DNA of 64,000 nucleotides from Macrothele yani. Lineage: Eukaryota; Arthropoda; Arachnida; Araneae; Macrothelidae. The position numbers were made by a program, and so were the translations under genes. The notes below the pieces were generated by a model. The model was not told where the DNA came from. It did not search any database and saw only the letters and a list, made by a program, of their open reading frames with translations. Positions 1 through 8,466 of this stretch are shown here, piece by piece (position 1 is the first letter of the stretch; each line of letters begins with the position of its first letter). Location of the stretch: assembly GCA_039090855.1 (NCBI GenBank), contig CM077005.1:72350607-72414606 (forward strand), read 5' to 3'.

Positions 1-175
1 TGTATAGCACAATGGAGTTGTTGCCTGCAGGCATCCCAGACCAAAAGCTACCAATCGTCCTCAACGACGCACTTGCGATTTAGCTTTCTTTTCTATTTTG
101 AGGTCAGACTTTCGTAGCTACATCACATTTAATCGGTGTCAAGGTCGTTTTTTACGTTCGTCTAATCTAAACAAT

Positions 176-206
<31 letters not shown>

Positions 207-607
207 TTGTTTTTGAAATACTTACTATTGCCGCTGCCATAATTTAGTAATATTTACTTTTATGAGTCACATAACTTCTTTCACAGGTTTTACGAGAGTA
301 ACATTCATTTATCCACCTAATTAATAAGGGAACGGTCCGGACCGTTGTCCCTAGATGCACAGTGCATGTTATATAATTCGACAGTACTGAAGGGGTAATG
401 TATAATGACAAACCTTTAGGTACTATGGAATATAAATGATGAAGTTATAGGACTTCAAAGAACACTGGCAGACACAATATTCAGTGGAATTTCCATTACT
501 CTTGCGGCCTGAATCGGAATTGTTTTTGTTGTTTTAAGCAATTGGCATACATTACAAAGTATTCATGAATGAATTTAGAATATAGCGTGTTCAGTGATGG
601 ATATACA
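1..607. other. Unannotated AT-rich DNA
   Basis: No open reading frame, RNA gene or repeat family is recognisable here apart from a short AAT-type trinucleotide run at about 175-203. Confidence 0.6.
175..203. repeat. AAT trinucleotide microsatellite
   Basis: An almost uninterrupted run of the trinucleotide AAT/ATA, about ten units. It has no visible link to a neighbouring retroelement tail. Confidence 0.85.
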
Positions 608-832
608 TTACACACACCTTTCATGTACGGCAAAAATATGAAGATCTTTAATTATGGAATGACCCAAACAAAAGTATTTCTCACAGTGAGTACATTTCAT
701 GAATGCTGTTTCCTCGCAATCTTCTCTACTATTTTCCTCTATTAGACCCGATTCAACACAATACTGGAGAGGTGTTTGGAAGTAACCAGTATCCAGGGTG
801 AGTAGTGACATAACTACACTTATAAAATGCAA
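608..832 (-). CDS. Possible exon of a Cys/His-rich (AN1-like) protein
   Basis: A 74-codon minus-strand ORF that opens at a TTG, so it is at best an exon. Its C-terminal half carries CTHCEKYFCLGH, i.e. C-x2-C-x4-C-x2-H, followed by further His residues and a Cys (VHERC). This spacing resembles the second half of an AN1 zinc finger. A plausible exon runs from 763 down to 618: an acceptor (pyrimidine-rich tract ending CTCTCCAG) lies just upstream, and a donor (AAG then GTGTGTGT) follows. That would be 146 nt. No neighbouring exon was found, so it could be an isolated exon of a long-intron gene, a fragment of an unrecognised transposon protein, or chance. The zinc-binding role is inferred from the cysteine pattern only. 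Confidence 0.3.
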   Translation of the reverse strand: MHFISVVMSLLTLDTGYFQTPLQYCVESGLIEENSREDCEETAFMKCTHCEKYFCLGHSIIKDLHIFAVHERCV

Positions 833-1499
833 ATCGGATTAGGTTTTGAAATCAAGGCACTGAAAACTGTTAGCGAACAAAAGACGTCATACGGAGAAAG
901 TGGTCTCTGTGACAAAAGTTCATGTCTGATGTTACCAACACAGTGTCCGTTATGAATTTAACGATATTTTCATAGACGTCTTGCACTTATTTTTATAGAA
1001 AATAATTGTAAGAAGTTCTAATATAACATTCATAATATACATACATTACATAATGTAATGCTCATGAACAAGGCTGTAGTGGCTCCTCCTGTTGTCCATA
1101 ACAGCTCAAAGTTTGGATATAAACATTTATGATCCTCTATCTAAACAACATACTTTGGTTTTGCAATCAGCGACAACAACATGCCCGTTTCCTTGTAAGT
1201 ATCGCTCAATGCCAAAGATTAGTAAACTTTTTTTTGTTGCTATGATTTAATTCTTCTTAGAATCTACCGGACTGGCTCGATGTGGTCGTAAGTGACGCGA
1301 ATAAATGAGATGTGTTGTACATAAATAAATGTATGATCTTGAATCACACGTTTTATTTCTCATCCACAAATATCTTGACGTGAGAAAGATGTATAGCATA
1401 CGTTATCTACAAAGGGTACCAGGGTACTCTCTCGCTTTTTTTGAAATGGGGGCACGGAGGCCAAATGACCATCATAAGCAGCTCTAATTAGTATTATTA
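833..1499. other. Unannotated DNA
   Basis: No coding potential or repeat recognised. If the ORF at 608-832 is an exon, this would be intron or upstream sequence. Confidence 0.5.
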
Positions 1500-1640
1500 T
1501 AGTAGACGTCCGTCCTTAACTGAAGGACCCTGGCTCCAGGAAAGGGAGATAATCAGCGCTGAAACAAACGCCTCACCCATGTCATATCCCAGAGAATCGT
1601 GCACGGGTCCAACTAGGACAAAGAGCCAGAAACCTATACA
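1500..1640 (-). mobile_element. SINE-1, very diverged remnant
   Basis: Recognisable against the other SINE-1 copies by the order of landmarks on the plus strand: a GTCCGTCC segment, CTGGCTCCAGGAAAGGGAG, then an ACAAACGCCTCACCCATG-like segment. Many substitutions and gaps make this one of the oldest copies in the window. The tRNA-like head is hardly recognisable. Confidence 0.6.
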
Positions 1641-1660
1641 TGTGACCACTTAGGCATCGG

Positions 1661-2442
1661 GGTCAGGTGGCTAAGAGGTCAGAGGTGTAGGCTTCTTGAG
1701 CAAAAGAGCAAAACCCAAAGTAAAATTGCATTCACTCCTCAGAACATACCGTTTAACTTATGGGCTGAAAAGTCGTGCGGCGTTATAAATTAACCTGTTA
1801 TTTTATTTGGATGTGACGGGCAACATGTGAATATTTAAATGGTGAGACGTTGGTTACTGTTGTTAGCAGTCAAGTTGTGTAAAAAGCGATGCAACCAGTG
1901 AGAGGAACGGAACAGGGTGAGTGGGTTCGAATCAAGCAGGTGTGAGTGAATGAGGTTGAATCGAAGTACCGTTGCTTGAATCCAGGTAAATAATGGAACA
2001 TTCTCGTCATTCAGTCGTGTCATGTCTTATTACAGGCAGCGAAAGATACAAACGTCCTTTATCAGAAGGGCTTTCGAGCTGTTATTAAATTATGGTGAAA
2101 TTTTACTCCATAAAGTGTTTGGAAAATCGGAACATTCAGTTTTAGTCTAGTGTTTGTATTAGAAATGTATTCATCGTTGAAAGATCAGTTGCAAATAACT
2201 TGTAAAGAGAATTTGAATCATATAAAATAATTTAATCGAACCAATATAGAAATTTACCCATTACATTGTTTTTTTCCCTGATTAGAGTTGTTGGGGACAG
2301 CCCTAGTGTCGAACATACAGTCGGGATAGAGGCATGCTTGTTCGACGTTTTAGTGTTTTCATGAGCTTATAATTTTCACCTCTCTGGCTGGCCGTATCGA
2401 GTAGCATGGTTTAACCCCTTAAGCGGCCGCTGTATATATATA
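1661..2442. other. Unannotated AT-rich DNA
   Basis: Only short random ORFs. A TA-rich run at 2431-2442 supplied the TA target of the downstream mariner-like element. Confidence 0.5.
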
Positions 2443-2945
2443 CAGAGTGATTCCTAAAGTACTAAGTCCCCTCAATAAGTTGGGAACAAAGACAGCCAGC
2501 GCTATGGAAGTAAAGTGTTGTATAGTAAAACAACCATGCGCTATCGGATGAAAGTGACTGCAGCGCCCCTAGTGGCAAAATGTGGAAGTTAGCACTCCTA
2601 TCTCGGAAACCATGAGAGATACGGGAAAGAGATCAATCAGAAACTTGTAGAGTATCAACGAATTAGTAGGAAACGACATATGGTAGAAACGGCTGGGGTA
2701 CGTAGATGGCTGGAAGCGCGAACTTCTGCAAAGCCGGTTCGTGTCGTTGTCGCGGTAACAGTCTAGCAGAGAGAAATGTATGACGTATGCGACCGCACGC
2801 CTCTGAGTGTCGCATGAAAGTTCTGGTGTGACATAACGCCTCACCTTCCGTATCAGGCGCGGCGTGGCAATATATAAATGATCGTCGGTCAGGAGCTATG
2901 TCATTCGTAACGTGAGTATTGGGTAAAGAACGAGCATGGCAGGCA

Positions 2946-3164
2946 ATTTTTTTTATTCGAGGTTTAACGACCACCGTGAGCAACTCAATGAGCTATAAGT
3001 AGTCGCCCGTCCTAATTTAGGGTCACTGGTTCCAGGGAAGGGAGAGAGCCAGTGCCGTAAGACAAACACAACATCCATGCCTCACCGGGATTCGAACCCA
3101 GACCCCTTTCGGACGAATGATCAGAGGCCGTCGCCTTAGACCACTGCGCCACCGGGGCGGCAAC
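2946..3164 (-). mobile_element. SINE-1 inserted in the mariner-like element
   Basis: The plus strand reads poly-T, then GGTTTAACGACCACCGTGAG, the body with CTGGTTCCAGGGAAGGGAG, then the reversed tRNA-like head ending CACTGCGCCACCGGGGCGG, so the element points left. It lies upstream of the transposase remnant and postdates it. A short possible target duplication (GGCAGGC / AGCAGGC) flanks it. The sequence is well preserved. Confidence 0.92.
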
Positions 3165-3171
3165 AGCAGGC

Positions 3172-4232
3172 TATTCGAATGAACAGTATTGCGAGATGGT
3201 ACTGTTATATGGAGAATTCGGACGCAACGCGAGGGAAGCGTCACTCCAGTATGGCTTACGATTTCCGACTCATCCATCGCCGACAGCGTGGACCATCAGT
3301 CGCGCGGTTCGACGGCTACGAGAGACATGAAGTATTGCACAGCGTCCCCGTTAGGGCCGACCGGGCGGAATAGTTCGGGATGTGCAACCAGTCTATGTTC
3401 TGGCATACGTTTTGGCCAACCCACACACCAGTACGAGGGAAGTCAGTATGGCATGTGACTTATCACAATCCCGTGTGGGGAATATTTTGCATCAGCATGG
3501 TGCCCACCCGTACCGTACAGAACCGCTACACGTACTGATGCCAGGGGATAACCAACGACGTCTAGATTGGTGCAATTTTGCAATGAACACCGTAGAAAAA
3601 AATGCGGCCTTTCCATCAAGCATCCTTTGAACTGACGACGCGCAGTTCACAAGAGCCGAGGTGCTGAACAAAAAAACACCCATTACTGGGCAGTTCAAAA
3701 TCCATTTTTTACACGGGAAATGAGACATCAGGTGCGCTGGTCGATCAATGTCTGGTGTGGCATTTGGAAGGACCAACTGGTTGGGCCTGTGTTCTATGAG
3801 GGCGCACAAAATGGACGAAGATACCTGCAGCTGTTACAAAGCACATTACCTGAGTGGTTAGATGATCTGTCTCTGCAAGATGTACGCTCATTATGGATTC
3901 AGCATGACGGCGCTCCGGCACATTAACCAACAGCGGTACAGCACTTCCTGTTAGACACTTTCGGGCAACAGATCATCGGTTATGGTGGTCCCGTAGCGGG
4001 GTCTCCACGATCCCCGGATCTAACTCCCATGGATTTCTTCCTCTGGGGTTACCTAAAGGATCACGTGTACAGGGTGGAATCGACGAGTCTACACGATCTC
4101 CAACTGCGTATCGTCGCAGCGTGTGAGAGCGTGACACCTGTTATGCTGGCGAACGTACAACGGGAAGTTCTGTCTCGCAATCAAATGTGTATTGTGGCAG
4201 ATCGCGGCCATATTGAACCATATTTACGTTAA
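3172..4232 (+). pseudogene. Mariner-like (DUF4817 plus DDE) transposase pseudogene
   Basis: Would have cut and pasted its element by binding the inverted repeats through an N-terminal helix-turn-helix and cleaving with a DDE/D catalytic domain. Readable segments in order: a DUF4817-like N-terminus (YSNEQYCEMVLLYGEF, then GRNAREASLQYGLRFPTHP, then AVRRLRET); an HTH-like part (SMACDLSQSRVGNILHQHG); the first catalytic Asp region (TDDAQFTRAE); the second (WIQHDGAPAH, directly followed by a stop); and the third (SPRSPDLTPMDFFLWGYLKD). The C-terminus ends at 4232. At least one frameshift near 3330, several stops and another frame change near 3950 make it non-functional. Domain assignment rests on strong motif resemblance to this insect transposase group. 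Confidence 0.88.
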
Positions 4233-4606
4233 ACGCAACGTTATGTAAGTACCGCTGTTGCATTAAATACGACCAATGTACTCCATTTGTATTCATGACT
4301 GAGTATAATAAACCTTGTGTTTCCCTCACGTTTTCAGCCTTCTACTTACCCCAACGATTTCTACCATATATCATTTCCTACTAATTCGTTAATGTTCCAC
4401 AAGTTTCTAATTGATCTCTTTCCCGTATCTCTCATGGTTTTCGAGATAGGAGTGCTAACTTCCACATTTTGCCACTAGGGGCGCTGCAGTCACTCTCATC
4501 CGATAGCACATGGTTGTTTTACTATACCATACCATACTTCCATAGCTCTAGCTGTCTTTGTTCCCAAGTTATTGAGGGGACTTAGGACTTTAGGAATCAC
4601 CCTGTA

Positions 4607-5088
4607 TACCTGTACGAAATAGTGCCCAAGGGTTCCTGTACTCCTCAAACAGAAAATTTCATATGTCGGCCATGTGTAAAAAAATCAGGGCAAATTAATT
4701 CCTTACCCCCTCTCATCTCAGCAGTACCGATCATAAACCTGTCACGGTTGACCAACGCTCCCTTCTGGTCCTTTATTCTTTGTTCCATGACTCAAGGAAT
4801 GACGGGGAAGGGCTAGTGCCCCTGAAACGGACATCGTGTCACTGGGTAGCAACGAGTAACTCATACGTCTTCTCTCTCCTTTCTTAGGTTCGTTACCATT
4901 GTCCTTTTAACAGGTAATAAGTCAGAAAGGAGTTTGTCAGTAATTCCACTAAACTCTTCTTAGAGGTGAATATATCCGTTTGAACTGACTGCAGTCCATT
5001 TTGCTAACCCTAAGTTAATTAGTTTTAGCAGGTTAAAGGGTAAAAACTAGAGATAACGTGTAGTTTGTATGTGGGTACGATATTTCTT
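4607..5088. other. Unannotated DNA
   Basis: No recognisable gene or repeat between the mariner-like element and the SINE-1 cluster. Confidence 0.5.
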
Positions 5089-5250
5089 TCTTTTTTTTTT
5101 CTTTTTTTTTTTTATTGGAGGCTTAGCGACCACCGTGAGCGACTCAATGTGCTACGGGGAAGAGAGATAGCCAATGCCGTAAAACGAAGACCTCAGCGGA
5201 ATTCCCCCGACCCCAACTCGGACGAATGATCAGAAGCCAGCGTGGCGGCT
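5089..5250 (-). mobile_element. SINE-1, internally deleted
   Basis: Starts with a long poly-T (the reversed A-tail), then GGAGGCTTAGCGACCACCGT and a shortened body with a deletion of much of the central part. The reversed tRNA-like head is degraded. Confidence 0.8.
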
Positions 5251-5328
5251 TCCATATTTCCTTTGCGTTAGAACATTCTGTACGTTACTTCGCAGGATTT
5301 CAAAGTTGGTACTTTCATTTATCTTTCC

Positions 5329-5548
5329 TTTTTTATTTGATTGAAGGTTGAGCGACCACGGTGAGCAACTCAGTGGGCTATAAGCGGTCGCCCATCCCTA
5401 ATTTAGGGTAGCTGGTTCCAGGGAAGGGAGGACGCAAGTGCCGTAAGACAAACACGAAATCCATGCCTCGCCGCGGGATTCGAACTCGGACCCTGCACGG
5501 ACGAATGATCATAAGCCAGCGCTTAGACCACTGCACCACCGAGGGCGG
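5329..5548 (-). mobile_element. SINE-1 copy
   Basis: Nearly full length. Poly-T, tail, body with CTGGTTCCAGGGAAGGGAG, B box region (GGGATTCGAACTCGG on plus) and head ending CACTGCACCACCGAGGGCGG. Confidence 0.9.
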
Positions 5549-5562
5549 CTATCTTTCCTTTT

Positions 5563-5662
5563 TATTTGTTTATTTATTTATTTATTTATTTATTTTGGTT
5601 GGAGGTTTAACCACCACCGTGAGCAACTCATGGGTTGTAAGCAATCGCCCGTCCCTAATTTT
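5563..5662 (-). mobile_element. SINE-1 copy A, left part with TTTA-expanded tail
   Basis: The A-tail of this reversed copy has become a TTTA microsatellite (about 5563-5597). The tail GGAGGTTTAACCACCACCGT and start of the body follow, and the copy stops at CGTCCCTAATTT where another SINE begins. It resumes at about 8097 with AATTAGGGCCACTGG, the expected next bases of SINE-1, and again at 8443 after a further interruption. Confidence 0.85.
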
Positions 5663-5845
5663 GGGGCCTCCCCGGTGGCGCAGTGGTCTAAGCGATGGCC
5701 TCTGATAATTTGTCCAAAAGAGGTCCGGGTTCGAATCCCGGTGAGGCTTGGATGTTGTGTTTGTCTGACGGCACTGGCTCTCTCCCTTCCCTGGAACCAG
5801 TGACCCTAAATTAGGGACGGGCGACTGCTTATAGCCCATTGAGCT
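5663..5845 (+). mobile_element. SINE-1 copy B, left part
   Basis: Begins with the tRNA-like head CCCCGGTGGCGCAGTGGTC (A box region) and GGTTCGAATCC (B box), continues through the body to AGCCCATTGAGCT, and is cut there by a LINE. The missing tail appears at 8046-8096 in the same orientation. It interrupts SINE-1 copy A. Confidence 0.88.
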
Positions 5846-6580
5846 GATTCCTTCCGTTCTTCAATCATTACCCTCTTCCCTAACCTTGCCTCTCAAGCTG
5901 GGTTAACTCTTGTTCCCTCTGCCTCTCTTCTTCTTCCCTTTTTCCTTTCCGTTCGGGGCTCATCGCTTCCTCTCTCCAGTTTTTCTGTCTCGGCTCTTTA
6001 CCGTTGTCTCATTGATCCACTGTATGCTACACCATTGATGATTCCAGATGTTCCGAATGTCGCCCTTTCACAAGTGTGGTCCATGTCTAATTCGCCACTA
6101 TCTATTCCAGCAGAAAGAAACATCCAATGGTTGTTTCTTCATCGGCGGTTACCAGTTCCTACCAAATTATTCAGGATGACGCTTGTTGATTCGCCTAACT
6201 GCATGTTTTGCTCTACGATTGCGGATGTAGATCATGTGTATCAACATTGCACAGTGCTTCTTCCCTTGCTACATCTGACCTTCACTACTGCACAGTGCCT
6301 TAGTACTAATGATCTCTACTTCTCAGCCTATAGCACGCTACTCAGTTCAAGTACTCCGCCTATTCCTATATCAGAGTCATGTGCTTATGTATTCATATTA
6401 GCAAAACATGTGATTTTTTGCTACTATCAACAGCTACGTTCTACCCCTATACAGCCTACCATCTTTCAGGCGGGAGCTGCGATGTGCAGTCAGTTCCGGA
6501 ACAGAATGATTTCACGCTTGAGGCTTGCTTTCACTGTTGCTAAGGCTGCGAATCGAATCCCACACTTTATGTCAGTGTAG
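5846..6580 (+). pseudogene. LINE ORF2 C-terminus with reverse-transcriptase zinc knuckle
   Basis: The reading frame is open from the insertion junction to the TAG at 6578-6580, 244 residues with no internal stop. The segment LHRRLPVPTKLFRMTLV followed by CMFCSTIADVDHVYQHC has the C-x2-C-x7-H-x4-C pattern of the zinc knuckle found after the reverse transcriptase of several LINE clades. The helix-rich end is less characteristic. The polymerase and endonuclease domains are missing through 5' truncation, so the copy is dead on arrival although its remaining frame is undamaged, which suggests moderate age. The LINE clade cannot be fixed from this part alone. Confidence 0.75.
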
Positions 6581-6849
6581 TCACCTTTTCGTCAATGGTT
6601 TTCTGGTCCATCAGAAGACCTTAGACTTTTGTTCTGACGTCTGTGAAATTGTTTGGACTAATTGAAGTATAGTTTTGTGATTATCGTGTTCTTAGGTGCC
6701 CTTGTCATAATCGCTTCTTAATGTTACTGCACGTTTGCATGTTTCTCACCAACAAGGTCCTGTAGGTGAGTTTCTTGTTATACCACAGGCACTTAAAATA
6801 AGTTTAAAGTTTTTTTTTTTTTCGGCACTTTCCTTATGTCTGCCGGGCT

Positions 6850-8040
6850 TTATAATATATGGTTTTTGCTCACGGTGCTAAGCAACTGTTTGATAGTGTT
6901 TAAATTGTCTTATTGATTTTGCACAGTGCGGTTTCTGATCATGTTACATGTACATAAAGGGATATGATCAGTCGATTACACCATGTTCTGCAAGGTTTAG
7001 CACTTTTGTAGTGCAGGGGGTAATTGTTCATCATTCGGTTATTTGTACTGTACCTGAAGTATAGTTGCTATGCCAAAAGCTCAGTTTTGTATATACTAAT
7101 GTACTTTCCTAATTGCACTGTAAAATTTATGTTTGGCACATTTCGCATGTTGGGTCACGATTACATGTCTTAAGTTTTATGCTCATGGTGCGGAGCAAAC
7201 GCTTTGATAGTATTTCAATTATATGTTAATGTTACACAGTGTGGTTTTTCTCATGTCACATGTGCCTAATAGGAAATAATCAGTCTATTAGATAATGTTC
7301 TGCGCTGTGTTGCATATTTGCTGTACAAAGAGTCAGTTTCATATTTTCATTGTTTGTATTGTACTCGAAGTATAAATTTTCTGTAAAACGCAAGTTCTGT
7401 TTGTACTAATATACTTTACTCTTTGCACTGTGAAATTTACAGTTGTACCATGGAATTGTAATTCCTTACTAGTGTCTTCCCTATGCCGTTGCATCTTGTG
7501 TACATATGTTGTTGTTCATTACAAGTTAATCTATAGCACTGTGATTGAGGCACTTGTTTAAGCCTAAGTAATAGTTCTTTTTGTAATTTGACAGCGTTTC
7601 ACAAGAGAGATATTGCATTCAATTTGTATAGAGTTCACACCATCATTGTGGATAGATCATTTATTCGCTTATCTTTCAGATACTGAAAAGTATAAACCTT
7701 CTGCTCTTTTCTTCTCTTTTCTTCTTTTTTTCAAGATTGCTCAAAATATACATGTTTGTTTTTGCACTGTAAAATTTATAGTTATACCTTGTACTGGTGT
7801 TCACCTATTAGAGATGGCACTCTGCTGATGCACATTGCGAACATATGTTGTACATAGAGTAAGTCAACCCATAAGTCCAGTATCGTCAGTGTTATGAATT
7901 TGCTTACATTGTATATAGTGCATCCACATAATGTAAATATCTCATTGTCATTGTAAATAGGTCATCCACTTGTTTATCTTTTGGTAACTGTTAAGCACAG
8001 GCCATCTGTATCTTCCTGTCCATGTTTGCTCCAAATAAAA
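6850..8040 (+). repeat. Diverged tandem repeats in the LINE 3' untranslated region
   Basis: Two stretches at about 6885-7138 and 7190-7440 align in order: GTTTGATAGT / CTTTGATAGT, GCACAGTGCGG / ACACAGTGTGG, GATCAGTCGATTA / AATCAGTCTATTA, TACTGTACCTGAAGTATA / TATTGTACTCGAAGTATA, TTGCACTGTAAAATTTA / TTGCACTGTGAAATTTA. Pieces of the same unit recur near 7610-7830 and 7840-8040. The unit length is roughly 300 bp. Confidence 0.7.
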
Positions 8041-8045
8041 TATTG

Positions 8046-8096
8046 TTGAAGCTCACGGTGGTTGTTAAACGTCCAATCACAAAAAAAAAAAAAAAA
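8046..8096 (+). mobile_element. SINE-1 copy B, right part (tail)
   Basis: GCTCACGGTGGTTGTTAAAC and the A-tail. It continues exactly where the left part at 5663-5845 stops. Confidence 0.82.
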
Positions 8097-8216
8097 ATTA
8101 GGGCCACTGGTTCCAAGGAAGATATAGAGCCAGTGCTGTGAGACAAAACACAAAATCCATGCTTCGCCGGGATTCGAACCCGGATCCTTCACGGACGACT
8201 GAGCATAAGCCAGAGC
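8097..8216 (-). mobile_element. SINE-1 copy A, middle part
   Basis: Continues the reversed body of copy A (CCACTGGTTCCAAGGAAG) through GGGATTCGAACCCGG to AAGCCAGAGCTT, where SINE-1 copy C interrupts it. Confidence 0.82.
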
Positions 8217-8442
8217 TTTTTTTTTTTTTTTTTTTTATTGGAGGTTTAACGACCACCATGAGCAACTCAATGGGCTATAAGCAGTCGCCCGTCCCAAATT
8301 TAGGGTCACTGGTTCCAGGGAAGGGAGAGAACCAGTGCCGTAAGACAAACACAACATCCATGCCTCACCGGGATTCGGACCCGGACCCCGTTCGGACGAA
8401 TGATCTGAGGCCATCGCTTAGACCACTGCGCCATCGGGGCGT
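8217..8442 (-). mobile_element. SINE-1 copy C, nested in copy A
   Basis: Complete copy with poly-T, tail, body and reversed head ending CACTGCGCCATCGGGGCG. AGCCAGAGCTT before it and AGCCAACGCTT after it form an imperfect target duplication. It is less diverged than copy A. Confidence 0.9.
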
Positions 8443-8466
8443 AGCCAACGCTTAGACCACTTCCCT
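8443..8466 (-). mobile_element. SINE-1 copy A, last part
   Basis: TAGCCAACGCTTAGACCACT supplies the missing end of the tRNA-like head of copy A, proving that copy C split it. Confidence 0.75.

Larger units (their letters stand above)
2443..4604 (+). mobile_element. Mariner-like element with 270-bp inverted repeats
   Basis: The ends CAGAGTGATTCCTAAAGT and, inverted, CAGGGTGATTCCTAAAGT are flanked by TA on both sides (2441-2442 and 4605-4606), as expected for Tc1/mariner transposition. The inverted repeats are long and equal: 2443-2712 and 4335-4604, with scattered mismatches between the arms. Repeats of this length are unusual for mariner-like elements, which typically have about 20-35 bp. 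The interior holds a broken transposase and a SINE-1 in the opposite orientation. Confidence 0.9.
5846..8045 (+). mobile_element. 5'-truncated LINE inserted in SINE-1 copy B
   Basis: A 2.2-kb segment that starts in the middle of a coding frame and ends near an AATAAA (about 8035). It is bounded by TTGAGCT on the left and TTGAAGCT on the right, which I read as an imperfect 7-8 bp target duplication within the SINE. It contains the C-terminal end of a LINE ORF followed by about 1.4 kb of 3' untranslated sequence with internal repeats. No poly-A precedes the right junction, which is odd for many LINEs. Confidence 0.75.

Noticed and set aside
5846..8096. The LINE appears to end in the same GCTCACGGTGGTTGTTAAAC tail as SINE-1, which would make it the SINE's partner LINE.
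   Set aside because: The missing left part of that SINE lies directly before the LINE in the same orientation and its coordinates are consecutive, so the tail belongs to a SINE split by the LINE.
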